Of a stretch of 64,000 nucleotides of DNA, positions 29,696 through 38,433 are shown piece after piece. The translations under genes and the position numbers were made by a program. The DNA comes from CAWGMT01 sp963823675. GTDB lineage: Bacteria; Planctomycetota; Planctomycetia; Isosphaerales; Isosphaeraceae. The notes beneath the pieces are model-generated. The model searched no databases. It was not told where the DNA came from and saw nothing but the letters and a program-made list of their open reading frames with translations. The DNA is taken from the NCBI GenBank assembly GCA_963823675.1, contig CAWGMT010000004.1, forward strand, positions 186,001 through 250,000. The letters are read 5' to 3'. Numbering within the stretch: the first letter of the stretch is position 1; each line of letters begins with the position of its first letter.

Positions 29696-31210
29696 TTACT
29701 CCAACGTACGGGCAGTTCGAAACCCCCAGGGCCAGGTCCCGAAGTTTGGGGGGTAGTTCGTCCGGTAACTGCATCGGGTTTGCCCAGAACTCTGAAAGCT
29801 CGTCGAACTCCTCACTGAACGGGCCAGACTGTCGCTCACCCTTTCATCTCTCTTGGAACGTTCGGCCAGCGCGCTTACCCTGCCCACACGAAAACCCATC
29901 AGATAGGCCCGTGCGTTCGGCGGGACCCCATGGTGATAGGCAGCACGCGCCCTCTCGAAACCCAGAATGAAGCTGGGACTCCTCAATTGGCGTTTGGTTT
30001 GGTTATGGACAACCTCGGGCAGAAGAAGGTCGTCACTACAGCTGATTTCAGTTGCTCTGAGATGGTCGCCAAACGCGGTATGACACCAATCCACGACATT
30101 GCCTAACATGTCGAACAGACCCAGATCGTTTGGCTTAAAGGACCCTCCCGTCGCTGTCCGTCGGCCCATGGCGTTCTGTACGTTACAGGCATAGTAGTTG
30201 TCCAAATCCCAGCTTTGACCGTAGTACCGGCTGGTGATTGAGCCCGCCCGACAGGCGAATTCCCATTCCGCTTCGGTTAGCAGACGATAGCCAATTCGCT
30301 GAAGGAAGTCAGGAACGATCGACATGCCTTCGGCGTACTCACCCTGGTCATTGGGCAAGTAACACCATTGCTCTTGGGGTATGCCCTCCTTCTCGTTCAA
30401 CCAGTTGCAATACGCGACCGAGTCGTACCAGGAAACATTGTTCACGGGGCAGCCGGTCTCTGGAGAAAAGGTGATGCGATAGGGGAAATCCGTGCGAAAC
30501 TTGAGAAACTCGCCAACCGACACTTGATGACTCATTACTGCGAAGACATGATCGATGCGGACGAACCGCTGCATCTCGATCTCTCCTTCGGGACCGCCCT
30601 CCCTCCCGACCTCGGTCGGGGGCGAACCGATCACGATTTCTCCCGGTGGCGGGATGATGACTAGTGTCTGCCCCTGACGGTTGACGTACCATCGGCGGTT
30701 TCCCTCGGCCTTGCCGGTGGCGAGCTCGCGCTCGGCCCGGTGCAATTGGCCATGCTGTCCCCATTGTCGCAGCGTCCAGCTAACTGCCCCATGAATACCC
30801 GGGTCAGAATCGTTGGCGTAGAGATCAAGCAATTGCGGAGTCAACCGCTCGCGTTCAACCGCTGGCAACTGTTGTTCGTTGAACTCACCCAGAATGAGGA
30901 TCAATGAGCGGCGAATCGACACGTCGCTCTGGGTATCCAGTTGAGCAAGGACCTGATGCGGGTCCGTATCGAGAGGACGAAACCGATGAACGAGATAACT
31001 GCGAGTTCGGGGGTCTGGGCGATGCTGGAGGATTGGCCACACCTTCTGCTCGCGGCCCAGCCGCAGCAGCGCCACGGCGGCATTGGCCTGGCGCCTCGCC
31101 AGCCGGTCCTTCGCCTCCTCGGCAACCAGCGGCCGGTGCCAGACCAACGTGGTCAACGGGGATTCGGCAAGTGCTGGATGTGTACCCCTTGAGTAACCCG
31201 CCTCACTCAT
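29696..31210 (-). CDS. HEAT-SUMF1 (formylglycine-generating-enzyme-like) protein A
   Basis: Starting at ATG 31210 with GGAGGA upstream, the protein has about 504 residues. Residues 20-160 are HEAT-like (AKDRLARRQANAAVALLRLG, VSIRRSLILILGEF), and residues 180-430 are an FGE-sulfatase/SUMF1 domain (IPPGEIVIGSPP-like, PVNNVSWYDSVAYCNWL, RLLTEAEWEFACRAG, PNDLGLFDMLGNVVDW). The C-terminus departs from its paralogue after YLMGFRVGR and carries about 60 extra residues ending WGFRTARTLE, perhaps from an indel. The two active-site cysteines of formylglycine-generating enzymes are not visible in the C-terminal core. It is a tandem duplicate of the next gene upstream. Confidence 0.8.
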   Translation of the reverse strand: MSEAGYSRGTHPALAESPLTTLVWHRPLVAEEAKDRLARRQANAAVALLRLGREQKVWPILQHRPDPRTRSYLVHRFRPLDTDPHQVLAQLDTQSDVSIRRSLILILGEFNEQQLPAVERERLTPQLLDLYANDSDPGIHGAVSWTLRQWGQHGQLHRAERELATGKAEGNRRWYVNRQGQTLVIIPPPGEIVIGSPPTEVGREGGPEGEIEMQRFVRIDHVFAVMSHQVSVGEFLKFRTDFPYRITFSPETGCPVNNVSWYDSVAYCNWLNEKEGIPQEQWCYLPNDQGEYAEGMSIVPDFLQRIGYRLLTEAEWEFACRAGSITSRYYGQSWDLDNYYACNVQNAMGRRTATGGSFKPNDLGLFDMLGNVVDWCHTAFGDHLRATEISCSDDLLLPEVVHNQTKRQLRSPSFILGFERARAAYHHGVPPNARAYLMGFRVGRVSALAERSKRDERVSDSLARSVRSSTSFQSSGQTRCSYRTNYPPNFGTWPWGFRTARTLE

Positions 31211-31269
31211 CGTTCCCATCTCCTCCGGGGCGAATGGACTCATCCGAGTGTCACGGCAACAAAACAAGG
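31208..31269. repeat. Duplicated junction segment, right copy between SUMF1 paralogues
   Basis: This segment repeats the mazF 3' end and following spacer (29606-29668). On the minus strand it contains the ribosome binding site and start of SUMF1 protein A and the last codons of SUMF1 protein B. It is the expected scar of a tandem duplication whose unit spanned the SUMF1 gene plus the end of mazF. Confidence 0.6.
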
Positions 31270-32664
31270 TAACGAGCATCGAAGAACACGCGAACGGTCG
31301 GTCCCAGCATCGATCCCGGACTCGGATCCTTCGTCAGGCAGGTAGGTCCTGGCCAGTCGAAAGCCCCATACATGGTAATGTCCGTTAGGGAAGATTCTGT
31401 AACGATAAGCTGAGCGAACATTCCAGGGGTCGCCTACAATTGATGTGCTCTTTGAAACACGCATTTGCTGATCGTTCACGGGCTCGTTGCGCGCGTCGTG
31501 GCTCTGGTGGCTCTCCGCGACCGCGGCCTCGTCGGGCATGGAATAATCTCGAAACCGGTCCTGGCACCATTCCATGACATTGCCATGCATATCAAACAGG
31601 CCCAAATCATTTGGCTTGAACGTTCCGACTGGTAATGTCCAGCGTGCCAGGGCATTCTGCACGGTCCAGGCATACCGATTGTCCAGTTCCGGGCTCTGAC
31701 CGTAGTAGCGACTGGTGACGGAACCTGCACGACAGGCGAATTCCCATTCTGCCTCCGTCGGCAAACGGTAACCTGTTCGTCGAAGGTAGTCCCGGGCGAT
31801 TCTCATTCCCGGGGCATACTCGCCCTGGTCGTTGGGAAGGTAACACCATTGCTCCTTCGCGATACCTTCCTGCTCATTCAGCCAGTTACAGTAGGAAACT
31901 GCCTCGTACCAAGACACGTTATTGATCGGACAATCGGACTTTGGCGAGTATCGTTTGCGATAGGAGAACTCCTTGCGAAACCGAAGGAACTCGGCGACCG
32001 TTGTCTCGTCGGCCTTGAGCTCGAACATGTGGCCGATGCGGACACGATGCTGCATCTCAAGAGCTCCCTCGGGGCCGTCCTCACGCCCGACCTCGTTGGG
32101 TGGCGACCCAATCACGATCTCTCCCGGTGGCGGGATGATGACAAGTGTCTGCCCTTGCCCGTTGACGTACCAGCGGCGGTTTCCCTCAGCCATGCCGGTG
32201 GCCAGCTCCCGATCGGCCCTCTGGAGTTCTGCCTGGTGTCCCCACCGTCGTAGCGTCCAGGCGACCGCCCCGTGAATGCCGGGATCGGGATCGTTGGCGT
32301 ACAGATCAAGGAGCCTCGGGCTCAACCGCTCGCGTACCACGGGTGGCAGCTGTTGTTCACTGAACTCCCCCAGAATGAGGATCAAAGCGCGGCGAATCGA
32401 AACCTCACCCTGGGTATCCAGTTGAGTCAGAACCTGATGCGGGTCCGCATCGAGCGGGCCAAACTTGTGAATGAGATAACTGCGGGTTCGCGGATCTGGG
32501 CGATGCTGGAGGATTGGCCAAACCTTCTGCTCGCGGCCCAGCCGCAGCAGCGCCACGGCGGCATTGGCCTGGCGCCTCGCCAGCCGGTCCTTCGCCTCCT
32601 CGGCAACCAGCGGCCGGTGCCAGACCGAAGTGCTCAGCGGGGATTCGGCTCCGGTCTTGCTCAT
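31240..32664 (-). CDS. HEAT-SUMF1 (formylglycine-generating-enzyme-like) protein B
   Basis: About 474 residues from ATG 32664, which overlaps the kinase stop as ATGA. It begins PLSTSVWHRPLVAEEAK, the strand that in fused planctomycete kinase/FGE proteins follows the preceding repeat domain, then HEAT-like helices (LARRQANAAVALLRLG) and a SUMF1 domain (PINNVSWYEAVSYCNWL, RLPTEAEWEFACRAGS, PNDLGLFDMHGNVMEWCQD, HVWGFRLARTY). The core loop that normally holds catalytic cysteines reads DPWNVRSAYRYR without Cys, so oxidase activity is doubtful and a binding role is more likely. It is the closest partner of the kinase-STAND protein. Confidence 0.82.
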   Translation of the reverse strand: MSKTGAESPLSTSVWHRPLVAEEAKDRLARRQANAAVALLRLGREQKVWPILQHRPDPRTRSYLIHKFGPLDADPHQVLTQLDTQGEVSIRRALILILGEFSEQQLPPVVRERLSPRLLDLYANDPDPGIHGAVAWTLRRWGHQAELQRADRELATGMAEGNRRWYVNGQGQTLVIIPPPGEIVIGSPPNEVGREDGPEGALEMQHRVRIGHMFELKADETTVAEFLRFRKEFSYRKRYSPKSDCPINNVSWYEAVSYCNWLNEQEGIAKEQWCYLPNDQGEYAPGMRIARDYLRRTGYRLPTEAEWEFACRAGSVTSRYYGQSPELDNRYAWTVQNALARWTLPVGTFKPNDLGLFDMHGNVMEWCQDRFRDYSMPDEAAVAESHQSHDARNEPVNDQQMRVSKSTSIVGDPWNVRSAYRYRIFPNGHYHVWGFRLARTYLPDEGSESGIDAGTDRSRVLRCSLPCFVAVTLG

Positions 32665-35600
32665 CACTTCACCTCACCCGGGGGCTGAACTCCCTCGCTG
32701 ACTGCCGAGATCGAGACGGGGCGAAACCTTTCGGCGGCCAACCGAGGGCCAATCTCGCGCAGCTCCTCCGGCGTCAGGCCGTGGAGCACCTTCGACTCGA
32801 ACTGCGTGCTGACGTTCCAAAGGGCGGTCGTCAAGAGAAGGGGACCGTCGGAGCTGTCGTCTTGTCCCGGCCACTGGCTCCACTCTACATCGGTCAGGAG
32901 CAAACCAGGACAGTCGTCCTCGCGGAACTCAACGGCAGGGCCATGGAATATCCGCGTCGTGGACTTCTGCTGGTCCTTTCGCCGGGTCCAAAGGCTACAA
33001 CCGTGAGGCTGCCCTTGGTCGTCGAAGACGGCACTGGCGATCTGGCAGTTGAACTTCTCTTCGACCAGCGCCGCCTGAGCCTGCTGTTCCTGCTCCCCCA
33101 GGCACCCGGCGATCAGACGGACCTCGGTCTCTCCGACGTCGGCTTGCTCCCACACGGCCGTGTACCGAGGAGGCGAGCCCTTCCGCGAGCAGGCCACGGA
33201 GACGTCAATCGGCACAAATCCTTCCCGGCGCAGCTCCGCGTCGCGCGATCGGAGCCGTTCGGCATCAGCTTCGCCCAGCCACCGCCAGTGTTGGCTGTCG
33301 CGGGCCCACACCGCCGCCACGAGAAGTGAGCGACCATCGAGATACGGCCGGATGCGAGTGGGCCGGTAGCCGAATCTCCCGAGTTCTTCGACGATGTCGC
33401 GGAATTTGGTGTGCGGCATGTCCTGACAGAAGGCGAAGTGTTCCGCCACCATCCCCGCGGAGACTTCGATGGCGCGCTCGATCCTGGCCGGGACTTCCTG
33501 CCAGGCGGGGTCCGGCGGCACCTCGGTCCAGTGCGGCTCGACCACCTTCTCGAGCTCGCGTTCCAGTTCGCTGATGGCAGCCTCACCGTGCCGCGCCAGC
33601 ACGGGGAACAGTCCGGCAAATTGCTGGGGGTCGGCATCGTTGAGGAGGTCCGCCAGCAGGCAGACGTCGTGCGCGGCGTAATCCGCAAGCGTGGAGGTCG
33701 CCAGTGCCTGCTGGAGCTCGCCGAGCTGGCTATCGCGAAAGATTATACCCAGTGGGCCGAGCAGCTCGTTTCGGACCGGCCGCAACGCTTCTTTCCAGTC
33801 GCCCAGAAACTCGGGCTTCACGCGAGTTAGCGACCGCGCCACGTCGTTACAGATCGTTTGCCAGGCCGGATTGTGCGGCTCATACGTCGCCAGTGCAGCG
33901 GCCGCTCGCAGCCGTCGCTCCTCGCTATCGGCCGACTCCGCGTCGGACCACAACCTGCCGGACAGTTTCTCTCGATGCTTTTCCAGCACGTCCCGGAGCG
34001 TTGGGAAATCCCCTGGCGCCGACTGCAATAGCCGTTCGTACAGATAGTCCAACTGGCTCTCGTCAACCGTGAGAAGCGCGAGCACCGTGTGCAGTTTCAC
34101 CTGGCTCTGCTCGGCCGCGGCTTCTTGCTCCTGCCGCAGTAGCGGCTCCGTCCATTTCCGAAGCTGGCAAACCTGACCCACAAGCTTGGGGACTTGGGCG
34201 AGGTCGGCCTCCAGTAGTCGCCGCACCAGTGCTGAAGCGTGATACCGTGCCGCCTCCCGCATCATTCGCCGCTGCGGCTTCCTCCATTTCTTTCGGTCAG
34301 TGAACCGGCGGATCTTCCGGTAATCACTCCAGCCGGGCAGGCGGCGATTCTCCGGCTTGGCGTTCCACAAGCCGGCGAGCTCGGCCAGTCGCAGCTCGGT
34401 CCTGCCTCGGCGCGTTTCCTTTTGTTTGCGGGTCAGCCACTCCCGTAGCGACGGCACGAGGTAATCGTGGGTGAGCTGGTAGTATTTCGAGCCCCAATCG
34501 CTCCCTGATCCACTCCGAAAGCCTTCTGGATCGGTGGGCGTGATCAGCCGCAATGCGCCATCGAGGATGCGCAGCAGGTCCTTGAATTCGCCGGGGCTAT
34601 TCTGATGGCCCGAGGCCGCCAATAGCTCGGCATGAGACCGCATGTGGCCCTTGATGTCCGTACCGACGTCGGGCAACAGGGCTTTCAAGACCTCACGCGC
34701 GGCCTGCTGATGTAGCCGGTGTTCCGGGTTGGCTTTGGGGCTGCTGAAGGTCTCTTCCAGAAAGTTGACGCCGATGCCTTCGGTACCGCCGACCTCTTCC
34801 AGCGTGGACGGAACCCACGGCTTGTCCTTGACCATTTCGGCAAATAGGGCCAGTCGAACCGAGACCACCTTGCCGTCCTGCGCCAGACCGGCGGCGACCG
34901 ACCGGGTGAACTCTTTCTGATCGGGTGAGAGGGCGCCGGTCTGGAGGGGCAGCCTGCCAAAGGCCTGGCCGAATTTCGTCAGGACGTTCACGGCGTGACT
35001 CGGGTCGAAGAGGTCGACTGTCGCGAAATTGTGCCCTTCGACGATCCGGGTCTCGAGCTCGCGCATGAAGCGCGAGGCCGCCATCGAAAAATCGTCCCGC
35101 ACCATGACGACCGCTTGCAGCTTGCCGCCATCGCATTGTCGCAGGGCGCTCACCAGCTCGGTCTCGTGTTCGCCTCGACGAGCGTGCAGCCACTGCTCGA
35201 ACTGATCCATCACGACCACGATCTTCCGACCTTCGCCGCCGCCGCCCCGCCGCAAGAGCATGAAGGTCTCGACGAGTCCCAGATCATCCGGCAGCTCCGG
35301 CAACCGCTTGCGCAGTCCTCGCAGGATTCGGGTTTCCGTGTCGTCAGACGTTGCCTCCACATAAATCGCGATAGTGGATTTGGACAGGTGAGGCAGCAGG
35401 CCCGCCTTCATTAGTGAAGATTTTCCGCAGCCCGACGGTCCGAATATGAGCCCGACGTCGAACGTCTTGTCGGGGTCGGTCTCCTCGATCCGCGTCTTCC
35501 AGAATCGGATACTCTCAGGCAAACCATCACGGCCCCGCGTGCCGGGCAACAGGTCCAGGAAGAAGCCGGCGTCATCAGCGCCGAATGACCGCAATCCGCG

Positions 35601-36785
35601 GGGCACGATGGTGGCCTGCTTGCGGTCCTGTTGCGGCCCCTGTTGCCAGTTCTGCAAGTCCTCGACGAGCTCGTTCGCGGTCGCATATCGGTCCGACGCT
35701 CGCTTGGACAACGCCCTGAGGCAGATCCGCTCCAGCTCGGCAGGGATGGACTCGTCGAGATGGCGGGGCGGCAGCGGCTCAACCGAGGTGACCTCATGAT
35801 AGAGTTCATGTGCAGTACTACCCCGAAATGGTCGTTCACCGGTCAGGAGCTCGTAGAAAACGACGCCCAGCGAGAAGATGTCGCTACGGCCATCAAGTCG
35901 ATGGCCCTCCCCCCGAAACTGTTCGGGGCTCATGTATGCGGGGGTACCGGCAATCTTGCTTTCCTTGAGATAATTCTCCTCACTGATCGCGAGCCCGAAA
36001 TCGGCGAGGTAGGGGTTACCCGACTCCTCTTCGATCAAGATGTTGGCTGGTTTTACGTCCCGGTGTATGAGTCGCTTGCGATGCGCATGATCGAGCGCCC
36101 GGGCGATCACGGCCACGAGCCTGCTGGATTCGACCGGATCGGACAGCTCGCCGATCCGGTCATCGAGCGTGGGGCCGTCGATAAACTTGGATACGACGTA
36201 GATCGATCCGTCCGCGGTACGTCCCACGTCGTAGACCGGGACGATGTTCGGATGATTGAGCGTCGCGAGGATGCGAGCCTCAGCGAGATAGAGCTCTGCG
36301 TCACCCGGGTTCTGGAACCGTTCCGGCGTCGGTACCTTGATCGCAACCTGGCGCTCGAGCTCCTCGTCAAATCCCAGGTGAACGCGGCCGAATGCGCCTT
36401 GTCCCAGCAATCGGAGCAGTCGATACCGGCCCAACTGCTTGTCGCCGGTAGTAGATTTGAGGAGGCTTTGGGTTTCGCCAAATGAGCGCTCTAGCTCGTC
36501 GCCATGGTCGGCCGGGGCAGGGTCGGGCCCGTCGCCGCGTGGCACGTCGTGAATATCGGCGGTCCGTTCCACGTGCTCGCCCCCAACTGGGTCGTGGGTC
36601 GCGGCGGGGTCAGTGTCGTGGCCGGTCGATGGGTTCGAAGAGTCCGAAAGGACGAGATCGATGCGAGCCGCGGCTTCCGGGAAACGAACGCGACCCGCTT
36701 CGTTGCATGGTTTTTCGCCGGATCCGCGCCGCATTTCGACCTCGCCTTCCCTGAGCATCCGCGGCAGCGACGATCGATGTCGCAT
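32664..36785 (-). CDS. Ser/Thr protein kinase fused to a STAND NTPase and repeat domain
   Basis: The frame is open to 36962, but 36961 onward belongs to an intergenic repeat; candidate starts are ATG 36785, 36758 and 36734. Counting from 36785, the kinase lies near residues 115-390 (LLGQGAFGRVHLGF, HRDVKPANIL, DFGLA, MSPEQFRGE). A STAND NTPase follows: RGLRSFGADDAGFFLDL, Walker A GPSGCGKSSLMKAG and Walker B KIVVVMDQFEQWL, then YYQLTHDYLVPSLREWL. The C-terminus has helical repeats and tandem FGYRPTRIRPY/VAAVWARD-type repeats. Such proteins are normally continuous with a HEAT-SUMF1 module; here the stop codon separates them with a 4-base overlap. It probably senses a ligand through SUMF1 and signals by phosphorylation. 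Confidence 0.82.
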   Translation of the reverse strand: MRHRSSLPRMLREGEVEMRRGSGEKPCNEAGRVRFPEAAARIDLVLSDSSNPSTGHDTDPAATHDPVGGEHVERTADIHDVPRGDGPDPAPADHGDELERSFGETQSLLKSTTGDKQLGRYRLLRLLGQGAFGRVHLGFDEELERQVAIKVPTPERFQNPGDAELYLAEARILATLNHPNIVPVYDVGRTADGSIYVVSKFIDGPTLDDRIGELSDPVESSRLVAVIARALDHAHRKRLIHRDVKPANILIEEESGNPYLADFGLAISEENYLKESKIAGTPAYMSPEQFRGEGHRLDGRSDIFSLGVVFYELLTGERPFRGSTAHELYHEVTSVEPLPPRHLDESIPAELERICLRALSKRASDRYATANELVEDLQNWQQGPQQDRKQATIVPRGLRSFGADDAGFFLDLLPGTRGRDGLPESIRFWKTRIEETDPDKTFDVGLIFGPSGCGKSSLMKAGLLPHLSKSTIAIYVEATSDDTETRILRGLRKRLPELPDDLGLVETFMLLRRGGGGEGRKIVVVMDQFEQWLHARRGEHETELVSALRQCDGGKLQAVVMVRDDFSMAASRFMRELETRIVEGHNFATVDLFDPSHAVNVLTKFGQAFGRLPLQTGALSPDQKEFTRSVAAGLAQDGKVVSVRLALFAEMVKDKPWVPSTLEEVGGTEGIGVNFLEETFSSPKANPEHRLHQQAAREVLKALLPDVGTDIKGHMRSHAELLAASGHQNSPGEFKDLLRILDGALRLITPTDPEGFRSGSGSDWGSKYYQLTHDYLVPSLREWLTRKQKETRRGRTELRLAELAGLWNAKPENRRLPGWSDYRKIRRFTDRKKWRKPQRRMMREAARYHASALVRRLLEADLAQVPKLVGQVCQLRKWTEPLLRQEQEAAAEQSQVKLHTVLALLTVDESQLDYLYERLLQSAPGDFPTLRDVLEKHREKLSGRLWSDAESADSEERRLRAAAALATYEPHNPAWQTICNDVARSLTRVKPEFLGDWKEALRPVRNELLGPLGIIFRDSQLGELQQALATSTLADYAAHDVCLLADLLNDADPQQFAGLFPVLARHGEAAISELERELEKVVEPHWTEVPPDPAWQEVPARIERAIEVSAGMVAEHFAFCQDMPHTKFRDIVEELGRFGYRPTRIRPYLDGRSLLVAAVWARDSQHWRWLGEADAERLRSRDAELRREGFVPIDVSVACSRKGSPPRYTAVWEQADVGETEVRLIAGCLGEQEQQAQAALVEEKFNCQIASAVFDDQGQPHGCSLWTRRKDQQKSTTRIFHGPAVEFREDDCPGLLLTDVEWSQWPGQDDSSDGPLLLTTALWNVSTQFESKVLHGLTPEELREIGPRLAAERFRPVSISAVSEGVQPPGEVK

Positions 36786-36960
36786 GGGATGGCCCTCGGG
36801 TTTGAACGCCACGATGAAAGCCAGATGGACCGAGGAATCGCCCGAGCAACACCGATCAGCGTTTCGCCAAGGGGTGCGTCCCTTTCTAATCCTGCAAGTC
36901 GCGCCAAAAAGGTTACCGGCGCGTGCGATTTTCCATCTTCGAGGCATTTGCGAGCGCGGC

Positions 36961-37120
36961 ATCTATTACTGGGCTTTTCGTTCGGGTGCACGATCTTTGT
37001 GCCTGGGAAGAAACGACTTCGAGACGATTCCGTTCGGGCGGGGAAAAGAATTTGCAGGGGACCTGTAACCTTTCGGGGCGATTTGCAGGAGTTGCATCAG
37101 GTGGGGATTTGCCGGGGATG
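36961..37120. repeat. Intergenic repeat element, copy 2, with 17-bp palindrome
   Basis: This copy shares with copies 1 and 3 the TTCGTTCGGG box, cacgatctttg, the second TTCCGTTCGGG box, gaatttgcagg, cctgtaacc and the gttgcatcagg segment. The palindrome TTGCAGG-N3-CCTGTAA is at 37052-37068. It lies upstream of the kinase-STAND gene and in the same orientation relative to it as copy 1 is to the ECF sigma gene. The right end diverges after about 37120. Confidence 0.75.
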
Positions 37121-37344
37121 GGCTGCTAGCCATTCCCGCGCTCCGGCGTGAACCACCGAAGAGGTGCGTGTATCGCGGCCACGTCCGTGACGGGGATTAT
37201 GTCTTCATCCTCGATGCCCAGGTCCGAATCCCATTTCAAACAGCTCGAGCCAACGGAACGAGGGTGGCGACAGCCGCTCCCGCGGGCGATGCACGCGCAG
37301 CCTTTTAAGCACTGAAGTTACCGATAGGAGCTTTGCGACCCGGG
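37121..37344. other. Intergenic DNA between repeat copies, no gene seen
   Basis: These 224 bases show no open frame with coding character and no recognisable RNA gene. The segment separates copies 2 and 3 of the intergenic element. Confidence 0.4.
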
Positions 37345-37737
37345 CATATCTTACAGCTCATTTCGGCATGGTTCAAATGCGCGGTTGGATGGGTAACACT
37401 CTGCGTACTCGTCCCGGCGACCATACTAGCCCGAAGCGCAAGCGAGGGATCCGGATACCCTCGCTTGCGCTTCGGGCTAGTATGCCGGGGGTGTTACCCG
37501 CAATTGAACCAGGCCCTCATTTCGTTGTGCGCACACGATCTTTGTCCATGGCAAGAAACGACTTGGAGACGATTCCGTTGGCGCGGGGACAAGAATTTGC
37601 AGGCGACCTGTAACCTTTCGGGGCCAATTGCAGGAGTTGCATCAGGCGGGAATTTGCCGCGGATGATTTGTTTGTTCGGAGGGGACGATGAAGCCAAGCG
37701 ACTGGATCGGAGGTTGGCCAGGCCTTGGCGTTCGACG
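37345..37737. repeat. Intergenic repeat element, copy 3, interrupted by a MITE
   Basis: The copy begins catatcttacag at 37345 as copy 1 does, is interrupted at 37366-37515 by a palindromic insertion, and resumes with ttcgttgtgcgcacacgatctttg. It then carries the palindrome TTGCAGG-N3-CCTGTAA at 37597-37613 and ends with the same ggttggccaggc and tcgacg segment as copy 1. The two TTCGTTCGGG boxes are degenerate in this copy. It lies 66 bases upstream of the secreted protein gene at 37803. Confidence 0.75.
37357..37524. mobile_element. MITE: 150-bp palindromic insertion with 9-bp target-site duplication
   Basis: The 9-base direct repeat ctcatttcg at 37357-37365 and 37516-37524 flanks 150 bases that form one long imperfect palindrome. 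The ends are related inverted repeats (TGGTTCAAATGCG against TGGTTCAATTGCG), followed inward by gggtaacac arms and a near-perfect stem tagcccgaagcgcaagcgag with its complement. It encodes nothing and therefore needs a transposase in trans. Removing it and one repeat restores the sequence seen in copies 1 and 2. Confidence 0.8.
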
Positions 37738-37802
37738 ACCGCCCCAATCCCAGCACGGCATTCGAGTCCTTTGATCACCATTTCGACCCTGGGAGTATCA
37801 GC

Positions 37803-38378
37803 ATGTTTGGCAATCGCCTAGCAGCCCGTCTTACCTTGTGCGCCCTGGCCCTGCTTCTGGCGCCGAACCAGGCAGAAGCGCAGGTCAAACCCTTCAAAAT
37901 CGCGGGTGGGGGAATCGCACCGGACGGCATTCCCTTGCCTGTGAACTCCGCACCTCACTCGGCGGTCGGCAATGCCAATTTTCTGCGCAAGTACTCCGGT
38001 GAGGGAGAGGTCGAAACACTCACGGCAGACTTCAACCCCGACGGAACCGTCACCGGTACGTTTCAAAGTCCGGTGCCATTCGTGTTTACCGGCGCGAATG
38101 GGGACAACCTGGCGTGTTATTACGGCAATACGGCGTACGGTGCGGAAAACGTGGGCACGTTTACGCTGTACCCAGTCCCGGGGTTTAGCGGGTGGTACGT
38201 TGCGTTTTTTGTGGCCGAGTTTGTCCCCTACGACCCGGATTGCACCGGAAAATTCCAGGGGGTCAGCGGCGGTTGGACTATGTATGCAATAACCGAGCCT
38301 TTCGAGTTGGGATCCAACAACCCTCTTGGCTACGCGTGGGCGGGAGAAGGGTCGCTGACGTTCAGTAAAGGGCACTGA
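37803..38378 (+). CDS. Secreted protein of unknown function
   Basis: From ATG 37803, with GGGAG 7-12 bases upstream, the protein has 191 residues. Residues 1-27 form a signal peptide: basic NRLAAR, the hydrophobic core [11 protein letters not shown] and a cleavage site after NQAEAQ. The mature part is rich in Gly, Phe and aromatic residues with two isolated cysteines (LACYYGN and DCTGKF). I do not recognise a family. The frame extends upstream into repeat copy 3 but without homology. It stands directly upstream of a DUF1559 gene. Confidence 0.7.
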   Translation: MFGNRLAARLTLCALALLLAPNQAEAQVKPFKIAGGGIAPDGIPLPVNSAPHSAVGNANFLRKYSGEGEVETLTADFNPDGTVTGTFQSPVPFVFTGANGDNLACYYGNTAYGAENVGTFTLYPVPGFSGWYVAFFVAEFVPYDPDCTGKFQGVSGGWTMYAITEPFELGSNNPLGYAWAGEGSLTFSKGH

Positions 38379-38433
38379 GCCTCTTCTGGCGGCAGGTACG
38401 GCGCAGATCCGAGGCGGGGATGGAGGTGCTTCG

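Noticed and set aside
32664..36785. Kinase-STAND-SUMF1 locus as a proven anti-phage system
   Set aside because: STAND and kinase modules occur in defence proteins, but no effector nuclease, toxin or defence neighbours are tied to it here; signalling is equally likely.
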